A DNA stretch of 36,441 bases from Streptomyces hilarionis (GTDB lineage Bacteria > Actinomycetota > Actinomycetes > Streptomycetales > Streptomycetaceae). The position numbers and the translations under genes were made by a program. Positions 12,101 through 19,254 of the stretch are shown one piece after another. The notes beneath the pieces were generated by a model. That model ran no database searches. It was given only the letters and a program-made list of their open reading frames with translations, and was not told where the DNA came from. Location of the stretch: contig NZ_JAHHIT010000053.1 in assembly GCF_024539675.1 (NCBI RefSeq), positions 1-36,441 of the forward strand. Direction: 5' to 3'. Every line of letters starts with the position of its first letter. The stretch's first letter is position 1.

Positions 12101-12105
12101 CCTCC
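12101..12105 (-). promoter_or_regulatory. SD sequence that decides the ADP-ribosylglycohydrolase start
   Basis: GGAGG on the minus strand ends 1 nt from ATG 12099 and 10 nt from GTG 12090; the latter spacing is workable, the former is not. Confidence 0.6.
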
Positions 12106-12198
12106 GGTCTACCCGATCGCGGCCGTGACCGCCCGGCTTCGCCCCGCTCCGCCCCGGCCCCCGCCGGCCGGCGGGCCCGTCCAGGGGGCGGGCGCCGC

Positions 12199-12228
12199 AT
12201 GACGGCGGGCGCGTCCTGCGGTTAAGGT
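12199..12228 (+). promoter_or_regulatory. Candidate promoter for glycerate kinase
   Basis: ATGACG (12199-12204), an 18-nt spacer and TAAGGT (12223-12228) resemble a HrdB-type promoter; transcription would start near 12235, about 50 nt before the GTG. Confidence 0.45.
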
Positions 12229-12286
12229 CACAGCGGCGCGACTGGCCCCGCCGTGCGCGGGGCCCGGAGAGCAAGGGGATGGCAAG

Positions 12287-13438
12287 GTGGCGGACGACGC
12301 AGCGCAGGGCACCCGGCGGGTGCTCGTGGCCGCGGACAAGTTCAAGGGCTCGCTGACGGCCGTGCAGGTCGCCGAGCGGGTGACGGCGGGGCTGCGCCGG
12401 GCCGTACCGGACGTCGAGGTGACGGCCCTGCCCGTGGCCGACGGCGGCGACGGCACCGTGGCCGCGGCGGTCGCGGCCGGCTTCGCGCGCAGGGAGGTCC
12501 GGGTCGCCGGGCCCCTCGGGCAGGAGGTCACGGCGGCGTTCGCGGTGCGCGGCGACACGGCGGTCGTGGAGATGGCCGAGGCGAGCGGGCTGCAACGGCT
12601 CCCCGCCGGCGTCCTCGCCCCGCTCACGGCGTCGACGTACGGCGCGGGGGAGCTGCTGCGCGCGGCGCTCGACGAGGGTGTGCGGACGATCGTGTTCGGC
12701 GTCGGCGGCAGCGCCACCACGGACGGCGGCGCGGGCATGCTGTCCGCACTCGGCGCCCGGTTCCTCGACGCGGACGGCGAGCCGGTGGCGCCGGGCGGCG
12801 GCGGTCTCGCGGACCTCGCGCGGGCCGACCTCTCGGCACTGGACCCCCGGCTGTCGACCGTGGAGCTGGTCCTGGCGAGCGACGTCGACAACCCGCTGAC
12901 CGGCCCCAAGGGCGCGCCGGCGGTCTACGGGCCGCAGAAGGGCGCCTCCCCGGACGACGTCCGGACGCTGGACGCGGCGCTCGCGCACTACGCGAAGGTC
13001 CTGGAGACCGAGGTGGGACCGAGGGCGGCGGAGTACGCCGCGGCGCCGGGCGCGGGGGCCGCGGGCGGCATCGGGTACGGGGCGCTGCTGGCCGGCGCCC
13101 GCTTCCGCGCCGGCATCGAGGTCATGCTCGACGTGCTGGGCTTCGCGGCGGCGCTGGAGCCGGCGGAGCTGGTCATCACGGGGGAGGGCTCGCTCGACGA
13201 GCAGACCCTGCACGGCAAGGCTCCCGCGGGCGTGGCCGCGGCCGCCCGCGCGGCGGGCAAGGACGTCGTCGCGGTGTGCGGGCGGCTGCGGCTCAGGCCG
13301 GAGGCGCTGGGCCGGGCCGGGATCCGGCGGGCCTACCCGCTGACCGACGAGGAGCCGGACGTGGCGGCCTGCATGGCCGACGCGGGACCGATCCTGGAAC
13401 GGGTCGCGGAGCGGATCGGACGGGACTTCCTGAGCTGA
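12287..13438 (+). CDS. Glycerate kinase (GarK/GlxK family)
   Basis: 383 residues. The enzyme phosphorylates D-glycerate, feeding it into glycolysis. Family marks are the N-terminal ADKFKGSLTAVQVAERV, PVADGGDGT, GVGGSATTDGGAGML, and the block DVDNPLTGPKGAPAVYGPQKG, which closely follows the type II (GarK) pattern; GEGSLDEQTLHGKAPAGVA lies near the C-terminus. The GTG start at 12287 follows AAGGGG (12273-12278) with 8-nt spacing. Whether it makes 2- or 3-phosphoglycerate is not decidable from these motifs; the GarK/GlxK family is mostly 2-phosphoglycerate forming. It stands alone, 22 nt from a convergent hydrolase gene. Glyoxylate from the ethylmalonyl-CoA pathway could be a source of glycerate, but glyoxylate carboligase and tartronate-semialdehyde reductase are not in view. 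Confidence 0.92.
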   Translation: MADDAAQGTRRVLVAADKFKGSLTAVQVAERVTAGLRRAVPDVEVTALPVADGGDGTVAAAVAAGFARREVRVAGPLGQEVTAAFAVRGDTAVVEMAEASGLQRLPAGVLAPLTASTYGAGELLRAALDEGVRTIVFGVGGSATTDGGAGMLSALGARFLDADGEPVAPGGGGLADLARADLSALDPRLSTVELVLASDVDNPLTGPKGAPAVYGPQKGASPDDVRTLDAALAHYAKVLETEVGPRAAEYAAAPGAGAAGGIGYGALLAGARFRAGIEVMLDVLGFAAALEPAELVITGEGSLDEQTLHGKAPAGVAAAARAAGKDVVAVCGRLRLRPEALGRAGIRRAYPLTDEEPDVAACMADAGPILERVAERIGRDFLS

Positions 13439-13460
13439 GCGGGCGGGGGTCGGACACCCC

Positions 13461-14687
13461 TCAGGGCAGCGGGATGAGCTCGCCGTCGGTCTGCCGGAAG
13501 TAGCTGCCGTTGCCCACGCCCTCCACCTTGCCGTTGTGGAACCACTGCTTCGACATGGTGTGGAGGGTCTCCGCGGTCGTCTCCCAGACCAGGGAGTGGC
13601 CCGCGCCGGCCAGGCAGAACATCAGCGTCTTCGCTCCCTTGACGGCGTCGTAGAGGGCCGGCACGGAGAAGCGCAGGACGTCCGGGAACGTCGCGGGGCT
13701 GTTGGCGGTCCGGTCCAGCTCTCCGTAGACGATGAGCAGGGGGATCCGCGCGCCGAGCACCCGCGTCCCGGCCGGGTCCTCGTGCGGGGCGGTCCGGCTG
13801 TTCCAGCCCCAGGAGTAGGTGTTCCGGTACCGCAGGACGCCCTCGTAGACGCCCGGCGCCTCCTCGTGTCCCCACTTGGCGGTGACGGGGTCGTCCTGGA
13901 CGCAGGCGTCCCAGGCGCGCTCGTCGATGCCGGGCTCCCAGAACGCGGGGGTGCTCGCCAGCGACGCCTTGAACCCGGTCTTGCCGGCGACGTGCATCGG
14001 GAAGCCGAACATGTTCGCCGGCTTGGACACGGGCAGGGTCACGGCGTCCGGCGGACGTCCGAAGGGATCGTCGGGCTTCTCCGACCAGCGCCCCTTCGGC
14101 GGGAAGATCGGGGCGAGCAGGAACATGCTCTCGACGTCCCCGGGATGCTGGAGGACGTACGGGCCCATCACGAGCGCGGCCGCGGACCAGCCGACGAACC
14201 GGAGGGGCTTGTCCAGTCCGGGCAGGCCCCTGATGAACCGGACCACCGTCTCGAGTTCAGCGGTCTCGCTCTCGGTGTTGCCCAGTTCGTGCGGGTACGG
14301 GGGCAGCGCGGAGCAGGGTTCCGGCAGCGGATGGGGGACGAGGACCGACTGCTGCTGCGTCGGGTTGGCGTTGCAGGGCTCGTCCATCACCCGCGGGTGC
14401 GGGGACCGGCCGGAGCCCTGGAGATCCATGAGGAAGACGTCGTATCCGTCCTGGGCGAGCTCCTGGGCCCAGCTGTACCGGGTGGCATGGCCCCCGGGCA
14501 CCGGCGCCAGGTCGAACCCCGCCAGCGCCGGGACGCTTCGGCCGTGCAGCATGAGGACGGGCTTGTGGGGGTTGTTGCCGTGGGTGCCGTCGTACTCCCT
14601 GACGGGGAGCTGCACCGGATCCCCGTAGTTCGCCGGGATCTTCGAGTCGTGCGGCACCAGGTGTTCTCTGAGGACGAGTGAGGACAT
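13461..14687 (-). CDS. Alpha/beta hydrolase of unknown substrate
   Basis: 408 residues, no signal peptide, so probably cytoplasmic. The fold is shown by LMLHGRS (oxyanion region), FLMDLQGSGRS, the nucleophile elbow GWSAAA (GxSxx with Ala instead of the usual final Gly), LIVYGELDRTANS (acid Asp) and CLAGAGHSLVWET (His). Between strand 4 and the elbow lies an unusual segment rich in Pro, Asn and Gln (NANPTQQQSVLVPHPLPEP) containing two of the protein's few cysteines. The ATG at 14687 has GGAG 9 nt upstream. A second ATG in another frame, with a stronger SD (GGGAGG, 14733-14738), lies 41 nt upstream. I do not recognise the exact family; esterase, lipase or lactonase roles are all possible. Confidence 0.8.
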   Translation of the reverse strand: MSSLVLREHLVPHDSKIPANYGDPVQLPVREYDGTHGNNPHKPVLMLHGRSVPALAGFDLAPVPGGHATRYSWAQELAQDGYDVFLMDLQGSGRSPHPRVMDEPCNANPTQQQSVLVPHPLPEPCSALPPYPHELGNTESETAELETVVRFIRGLPGLDKPLRFVGWSAAALVMGPYVLQHPGDVESMFLLAPIFPPKGRWSEKPDDPFGRPPDAVTLPVSKPANMFGFPMHVAGKTGFKASLASTPAFWEPGIDERAWDACVQDDPVTAKWGHEEAPGVYEGVLRYRNTYSWGWNSRTAPHEDPAGTRVLGARIPLLIVYGELDRTANSPATFPDVLRFSVPALYDAVKGAKTLMFCLAGAGHSLVWETTAETLHTMSKQWFHNGKVEGVGNGSYFRQTDGELIPLP

Positions 14688-14835
14688 GGCTCAGCTCCGA
14701 AAGGTGCGAAGAGGGGTGAATGTGTCATAATTCCTCCCTTTCCACGGTCCTCTTCTTCCTCACTCTCCGCAACCGTGCGCGGATCGCGGGTAGTTGACGG
14801 GTCAAGGGCACATGACGGACGCCCTTGAACGAGAA

Positions 14836-14874
14836 ACGGGTGTGGCCCGGACCGATGGTCCGGGCCACACCCGT
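14836..14874 (-). terminator. Strong intrinsic terminator after pssA
   Basis: A perfect 18-bp stem (ACGGGTGTGGCCCGGACC and its complement) with a 3-nt loop starts 15 nt after the pssA stop. On the minus strand it is followed by TTCTCGTT, a U-rich tail, so it is a classical rho-independent terminator for the psd-pssA operon. Confidence 0.88.
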
Positions 14875-14889
14875 ATGCGCCGTGGAAGG

Positions 14890-15744
14890 TCAGGGCAGCT
14901 GTGCCGCCCGCGCCTCGCGCCGGTTGTCGCGGAAGTTGTTCACCCGGCGGGCCGTGGCGAACAACGGGATGACCGCGCCCATGACGAGTTGCAGCGCGCA
15001 GCCCGTCTGGAGCAGCAGCTGACCGCTCGGGGCGTCGAACGCCCACGCCGCCAGCAGTCCCATCGACAGCACGATCCAGGCGAGCATCGCGCCGGCGAGA
15101 CGGCCCCGCGGCTTCGGGTACTCCACGCGGCTCACCATCAGCCAGGCGGTGCCCAGGATCGCCATCAGCGTCGCCGCGAACGGCAGCTCGAGGAGCACGA
15201 TCGAGACGACCGTGAGCGCGCCGAACGGCGACGGCATGCCCTGGAAGGTGCCGTCCTTGACCGTGACGCACGAGAATCTCGCGAGCCTCAGGACCACGGC
15301 GAGCAGCACCACGATCGCGCCGACCGCCGCGACCCGCTGGTGCGCGTCGTCGGCGACCATGCCGTAGACCAGGACGAAGTAGGCCGGCGCCAGGCCGAAG
15401 CTGATCAGGTCGGACAGGTTGTCCAGCTCCGCGCCCATCGGCGAGGAGCGGAGCTTGCGCGCGACCAGGCCGTCGAAGAGGTCGAAGACGGCCGCGCAGA
15501 GCATCAGGATGACCGCCGTGGCGGCGCTGTGCCGGGCCATGCCCGACTCCTGGCTGCCGGTCAGGTGCGGGATCAGGATGCCCGTGGTGGTGAAGTACAC
15601 CGCCATGAAGCCGCACGTGGCGTTGCCGAGGGTCAGCGTGTCCGCTATCGACAGACGCAGAGAGAGGGGCATCTCCTCCTCGTCGTCCACGTCGTCGGCC
15701 TCGGGCACCCAGCCCGCCTGGGTCTCCGGGTCAATCACGGTCAA
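14890..15744 (-). CDS. pssA: CDP-diacylglycerol--serine O-phosphatidyltransferase
   Basis: 284 residues. The enzyme condenses CDP-diacylglycerol with serine to phosphatidylserine in the membrane. The CDP-alcohol phosphotransferase motif is present (FDLFDGLVARKL followed by GAELDNLSDLISFG, about residues 87-117), embedded among about eight hydrophobic segments; an acidic N-terminal tail (DDVDDEEE) precedes the first. It overlaps the end of psd by 14 nt if translation begins at TTG 15744, which has AGGGGTGA 6 nt upstream; GTG 15738 is an alternative with poorer spacing. With psd upstream, the operon makes phosphatidylserine and then phosphatidylethanolamine. Confidence 0.93.
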   Translation of the reverse strand: MTVIDPETQAGWVPEADDVDDEEEMPLSLRLSIADTLTLGNATCGFMAVYFTTTGILIPHLTGSQESGMARHSAATAVILMLCAAVFDLFDGLVARKLRSSPMGAELDNLSDLISFGLAPAYFVLVYGMVADDAHQRVAAVGAIVVLLAVVLRLARFSCVTVKDGTFQGMPSPFGALTVVSIVLLELPFAATLMAILGTAWLMVSRVEYPKPRGRLAGAMLAWIVLSMGLLAAWAFDAPSGQLLLQTGCALQLVMGAVIPLFATARRVNNFRDNRREARAAQLP

Positions 15745-16387
15745 TGCGAGTCACCCCTGCCACCGTCTTCTGCCCCACCTCGACCGCGACCTCCACGCCC
15801 TCGGGCAGGTAGATGTCGACGCGCGAGCCGAAACGGATCAGTCCGATCCGCTCGCCCTGCTCGACCTTCGTGCCCTCGGGGACGTAGGGGACGATGCGGC
15901 GCGCGACGGCTCCGGCGATCTGGATCATCTCGATGTCACCGAGCTCGGTGTCGAAGTGCCAGACGACGCGCTCGTTGTTCTCGCTCTCCTTGTTGAACGC
16001 CGGCACGAATCCGCCGGGGATGTGCTCGACCGACGTCACGGTGCCGGCCAGCGGCGCGCGGTTGACGTGCACGTTGAGCGGGCTCATGAAGATCGCGACC
16101 CGGGTGCGCCCGTCCTTCCACGGCATGATGCTCTGCACCACTCCGTCGGCGGGCGAGATTACCCGGCCCGGGGCGATCTCGCGCTCGGGGTCGCGGAAGA
16201 ACCACAGCATGCCCGCCGCGAGAGCGGTGGCGGGCACGGCGACGGCCTTGGCGGCGCCCGAGCGGCGGGCGCGCAGCAGGCTGACGGCTGCGGTGGCGAC
16301 GGTCGGCAGGAGCCACGGCGATGCTCCGCGCGCGAGGCGTGCGCCTACCAGGCTGTCGCGGTGTGCAGAGGTTTGGCTGTGGGGCAT
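15731..16387 (-). CDS. psd: Phosphatidylserine decarboxylase (short, pyruvoyl-dependent)
   Basis: 218 residues, the short form of the family. Phosphatidylserine is decarboxylated to phosphatidylethanolamine by a pyruvoyl cofactor made through self-cleavage at a Gly-Ser bond; here that is FGS in GLIRFGSRVDIYLPEG near the C-terminus, giving a long beta and a short alpha chain. The N-terminal half carries one or two hydrophobic membrane-anchoring segments; FFRDPERE, SPADGVV and FMSPLNVHVNRAP are family signatures. Start ATG 16387 has GAAGG 6 nt upstream. First gene of the operon with pssA, which overlaps its 3' end. Confidence 0.93.
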   Translation of the reverse strand: MPHSQTSAHRDSLVGARLARGASPWLLPTVATAAVSLLRARRSGAAKAVAVPATALAAGMLWFFRDPEREIAPGRVISPADGVVQSIMPWKDGRTRVAIFMSPLNVHVNRAPLAGTVTSVEHIPGGFVPAFNKESENNERVVWHFDTELGDIEMIQIAGAVARRIVPYVPEGTKVEQGERIGLIRFGSRVDIYLPEGVEVAVEVGQKTVAGVTRIDRD

Positions 16388-16445
16388 GGATGACCTTCGT
16401 AGCGGATGATGCCGCGCTTCGACGGGGGGACGGCGGCTTTCCGCG

Positions 16446-16451
16446 ATCGTA
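16446..16451 (-). promoter_or_regulatory. Candidate -10 box for psd-pssA
   Basis: TACGAT on the minus strand, about 59 nt before the psd ATG, fits TAnnnT. No good -35 match is seen. Confidence 0.3.
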
Positions 16452-16512
16452 GCGGTTCGGGGCCACAACTGGGTAAGCCAGGAAGCGGAGTCGACGGCCG
16501 GGCACAGGTTAC

Positions 16513-16545
16513 GGGGTGTGATCTTCTTCTCGAAGAAAACACCCC
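16513..16545 (-). terminator. Terminator after the ethylmalonyl-CoA operon
   Basis: A two-part hairpin: outer arms GGGGTGT / ACACCCC and inner arms TTCTTC / GAAGAA with a 2-nt tip, separated by a small asymmetric bulge. It starts 12 nt after the acyl-CoA dehydrogenase stop. Confidence 0.6.
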
Positions 16546-16557
16546 CAACCGGGACAA

Positions 16558-17763
16558 TCAGCCCTGGAACCGGTACTCCTCGAGCAATCTGCGCCCGATG
16601 ATCATTTTCTGGATTTCGGCGGTGCCTTCACCGATCAGCAACATCGGGGCCTCTCGGTAGAGGCGCTCGATCTCGTACTCCTTGGAGAAGCCGTACCCGC
16701 CGTGGATCCGGAAGGAGTCCTCCACGACCTCCTTGCAGTACTCGGAGGCGAGGTACTTCGCCATCCCTGCCTCAAGGTCGTTTCGTTCTCCCGAGTCCTT
16801 TTTGCGTGCGGCGTTCACCATCATCGCATGGGCGGCCTCGACCTTGGTAGCCATCTCGGCCAGCTTGAACTGGATGGCCTGGTGCTGGGCGATCGGCTTG
16901 CCGAACGTGTGGCGCTGCTGGGCGTAGCGGACGCCCAGCTCGAAGGCACGCTGAGCGACGCCGCAGCCACGCGCCGCGACGTTGACGCGCCCAACCTCCA
17001 CCCCGTCCATCATTTGGTAAAAACCTCGGCCGGTGACCCCGCCGAGCACCCGATCGGCGGAAAGCCGCAGGCCGTCCATGATCAGCTCGGTGGTGTCGAC
17101 GCCCTTGTAGCCCATCTTGTCGATCTTGCCCGGGATGGTGAGGCCGGGGCGGACCTCGCCGAAGCCGGGCTCCTTCTCGATCAGGAAGGTCGTCATCGAC
17201 TTGTGGGGGGCCGTGCCCTCGGGGTGTCCTTCGTCACTTCGGACCAGAACGGCCACCAGGGACGAGGTTCCGCCGTTCGTCAGCCACATCTTCTGGCCGT
17301 TGAGGACGTACTCGTCGCCGTCCTTCACCGCCTTCGACGTGATCGCGGACACGTCGGAGCCGAGCGCCGGCTCCGACATGGAGAACGCGCCGCGGATGTC
17401 GCCGGCCGCCATGCGCGGCAGGTAGTGGTCCTTCTGCTCCTGCGTGCCGTGCTGCTTGAGCATGTACGCCACGATGAAGTGGGTGTTGATGATGCCCGAG
17501 ACGGACATCCAGCCGCGGGCGATCTCCTCCACGCACAGGGCGTAGGTGAGGAGCGACTCGCCCAGACCGCCGTACTCCTCGGGGATCATCAGGCCGAACA
17601 GACCCAACTCCTTGAGGCCGTCGACGATCTGCTGCGGGTACTCGTCGCGGTGCTCCAGCTCGGTGGCGACCGGGATGATCTCCTTGTCCACGAAGTCGCG
17701 GACGGTGGAGAGGATCTCCTGCTGGACGTCGGTCAGACCGGCGGTCTGGGCGAGGCGGGCCAT
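16558..17763 (-). CDS. Acyl-CoA dehydrogenase, probable methylsuccinyl-CoA dehydrogenase
   Basis: 401 residues, a standard-length FAD acyl-CoA dehydrogenase. Signatures are GAFSMSEPALGSD (125-137), WLTNGG, RHTFGKPIAQHQAIQ and the catalytic base E379 in IGEGTAEIQ, with RIHGGYGF before it. As last gene of the ccr-meaA operon, the expected reaction is oxidation of (2S)-methylsuccinyl-CoA to mesaconyl-CoA, with electrons to ETF. The proteobacterial Mcd I recall is about 550 residues with an extra N-terminal domain, which is missing here. Start ATG 17763 follows AGGAAGG inside the end of maoC, a 3-nt gap. Isobutyryl- or 2-methylbutyryl-CoA dehydrogenase would be the main alternatives on sequence alone. 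Confidence 0.85.
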   Translation of the reverse strand: MARLAQTAGLTDVQQEILSTVRDFVDKEIIPVATELEHRDEYPQQIVDGLKELGLFGLMIPEEYGGLGESLLTYALCVEEIARGWMSVSGIINTHFIVAYMLKQHGTQEQKDHYLPRMAAGDIRGAFSMSEPALGSDVSAITSKAVKDGDEYVLNGQKMWLTNGGTSSLVAVLVRSDEGHPEGTAPHKSMTTFLIEKEPGFGEVRPGLTIPGKIDKMGYKGVDTTELIMDGLRLSADRVLGGVTGRGFYQMMDGVEVGRVNVAARGCGVAQRAFELGVRYAQQRHTFGKPIAQHQAIQFKLAEMATKVEAAHAMMVNAARKKDSGERNDLEAGMAKYLASEYCKEVVEDSFRIHGGYGFSKEYEIERLYREAPMLLIGEGTAEIQKMIIGRRLLEEYRFQG

Positions 17764-17766
17764 CGA

Positions 17767-18273
17767 TCAGCCTTCCTGAAGTTCCGGGCGGCCGGGCTGT
17801 TCGCCGCCGCGCTCCTTGATGTACGTCTCGGTCGGCACCATCACCTTGCGGCGGAACACGCAGACGAGGGTGCCGTCCTGCTTGTAGCCCTTGGTCTCGA
17901 CGTACACGATGCCGCGGTCGTTCTTCGACTTCGACGGCCACTTGTCCAGCACGGTCGTCTGACCGTAGATCGTGTCCCCGTGGAACGTCGGCGCGACGTG
18001 CTTGAGCGACTCGATCTCCAGGTTGGCGATCGCCTTGCCGGAGATGTCCGGCACGGACATGCCGAGCAGCAGCGAGTAGACGTAGTTGCCCACGACGACG
18101 TTCTTGCCGAAGTCGGTCGTCTTCTCCGCGTAGTTCGTGTCCATGTGGAGCGGGTGGTGGTTCATGGTGAGGAGACAGAAGAGATGGTCGTCGTACTCGG
18201 TGACCGTCTTTCCCGGCCAGTGCTTGTACGTGGCCCCGACCTCGAACTCCTCGTAGGTGCGTCCGAACTGCAT
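17767..18273 (-). CDS. MaoC-like dehydratase, probable mesaconyl-CoA hydratase
   Basis: 168 residues, a single hot-dog (R-hydratase) domain. In the pathway it would hydrate mesaconyl-CoA to beta-methylmalyl-CoA. The active-site segment reads LLTMNHHPLHMD (35-45): the catalytic His (H43) is kept, but the position usually filled by Asp in the D-x-N-P-x-H pattern is N38. GYVYS-like NYVYSLLLGM and the PTFHGDTIYGQT strand pair are typical of MaoC proteins. The R. sphaeroides enzyme, as I recall, is twice as long with two hot-dog units. AAGGAGCG overlaps the stop of the upstream lyase gene and serves as SD; the lyase stop is 15 nt away. Operon position makes the role likely; biochemistry is inferred. 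Confidence 0.85.
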   Translation of the reverse strand: MQFGRTYEEFEVGATYKHWPGKTVTEYDDHLFCLLTMNHHPLHMDTNYAEKTTDFGKNVVVGNYVYSLLLGMSVPDISGKAIANLEIESLKHVAPTFHGDTIYGQTTVLDKWPSKSKNDRGIVYVETKGYKQDGTLVCVFRRKVMVPTETYIKERGGEQPGRPELQEG

Positions 18274-18288
18274 GGCGCTCAGCGCTCC

Positions 18289-19254
18289 TTAGTTGTCGGG
18301 GATCTCGAACTTGGTGGTGCGCCGCATGCCGGCGGCGCGGCCCTTGCCGGAGATGACGAGCGCCATCTTGCGGCTGGCCTCGTCGATCATCTCGTCGCCG
18401 AGCATCGCCGAGCCCTTCTTGCCGCCCGCCTCGGACGTGTAGTAGTCGTACGCGTCGAGGATCAGCTCGGCGTGGTCGTAGTCGTCCTGCGACGGCGAGA
18501 AGATCTCGTTGGAGGCCTCGACCTGGCCCGGGTGCAGCACCCACTTGCCGTCGAAGCCGAGGGCCGCGGCGCGGCCGGCGACCTCGCGGTAGCCGTCGAC
18601 GTTGCGGATCTGAAGGTAGGGGCCGTCGATCGCCTGGAGGTCGTTGGCGCGGGCGGCCATCAGGATCTTCATCAGGATGTAGTGGTAGGCGTCCGCCGGG
18701 TAGCCGGGCGGCTGCTCGCCCACGACCAGCGACTTCATGTTGATCGACGCCATGAAGTCGGCCGGGCCGAAGATGATCGTCTCGATGCGCGGCGAGGCCT
18801 GCGCGATCTCGTTGACGTTGTTCAGGCCCTGCGCGTTCTCGATCTGCGCCTCGATGCCGATCCTGCCGACCTCGAAGCCCATGGTCTTCTCGATCTGCGT
18901 CAGCAGCAGGTCGAGGGCGACGACCTGCTGGGCGTTCTGCACCTTCGGCAGCATGATGCAGTCGAGGTTGGGGCCGGCGCCCTCGACCACCGTCACCACG
19001 TCACGGTAGGTCCACTCGGTCGTCCAGTCGTTGACGCGCACGACCCTGGTCTTGCCGGTCCAGTCGCCCTCGTTGAGGAACTTGACGATGGTGTGCCGCG
19101 CCTCGGGCTTGGCGAGCGGCGCGCACGCGTCCTCGAGGTCGAGGAAGACCTGGTCCGCCGGCAGACCCTGCGCCTTCTCCAGGAAGCGGGGGTTGCTGCC
19201 CGGGACCGCGAGACACGAGCGGCGCGGGCGCAGACGGTTGACGGGCGTGGTCAT
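18289..19254 (-). CDS. HpcH/HpaI-family CoA ester lyase, probable beta-methylmalyl-CoA lyase
   Basis: 321 residues, a CitE/Mcl-type TIM-barrel lyase. Expected reaction: beta-methylmalyl-CoA to glyoxylate plus propionyl-CoA, and possibly malyl-CoA cleavage. Features are RRSCLAVPGSN at the N-terminus, FLDLEDACAP, R73 in VVRVND, the Mg2+ ligands E139 (QIENAQG) and D166 (FGPADFMAS), and KWVLHPGQVEASNEIFSP late in the barrel. Its ATG overlaps the meaA stop by 4 nt (ATGA), so translation is coupled. Citrate lyase beta is excluded as a role because no citrate lyase alpha or gamma genes are present. Confidence 0.88.
   Translation of the reverse strand: MTTPVNRLRPRRSCLAVPGSNPRFLEKAQGLPADQVFLDLEDACAPLAKPEARHTIVKFLNEGDWTGKTRVVRVNDWTTEWTYRDVVTVVEGAGPNLDCIMLPKVQNAQQVVALDLLLTQIEKTMGFEVGRIGIEAQIENAQGLNNVNEIAQASPRIETIIFGPADFMASINMKSLVVGEQPPGYPADAYHYILMKILMAARANDLQAIDGPYLQIRNVDGYREVAGRAAALGFDGKWVLHPGQVEASNEIFSPSQDDYDHAELILDAYDYYTSEAGGKKGSAMLGDEMIDEASRKMALVISGKGRAAGMRRTTKFEIPDN

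Noticed and set aside
14794..14805. TTGAC-GG-GTCAA palindrome as an operator of the alpha/beta hydrolase
   Set aside because: Only a 5-bp half-site, a size expected by chance; it is also part of a plausible -35 (TTGACC), and no regulator gene is nearby.
17011..17016. TTA codons in minus-strand genes (also near 21127, 28614 and 30573)
   Set aside because: Checked against the reading frames: these triplets span codon boundaries such as TTT-TAC, GGT-TAC and GTT-AAC, so they are not Leu-TTA codons.
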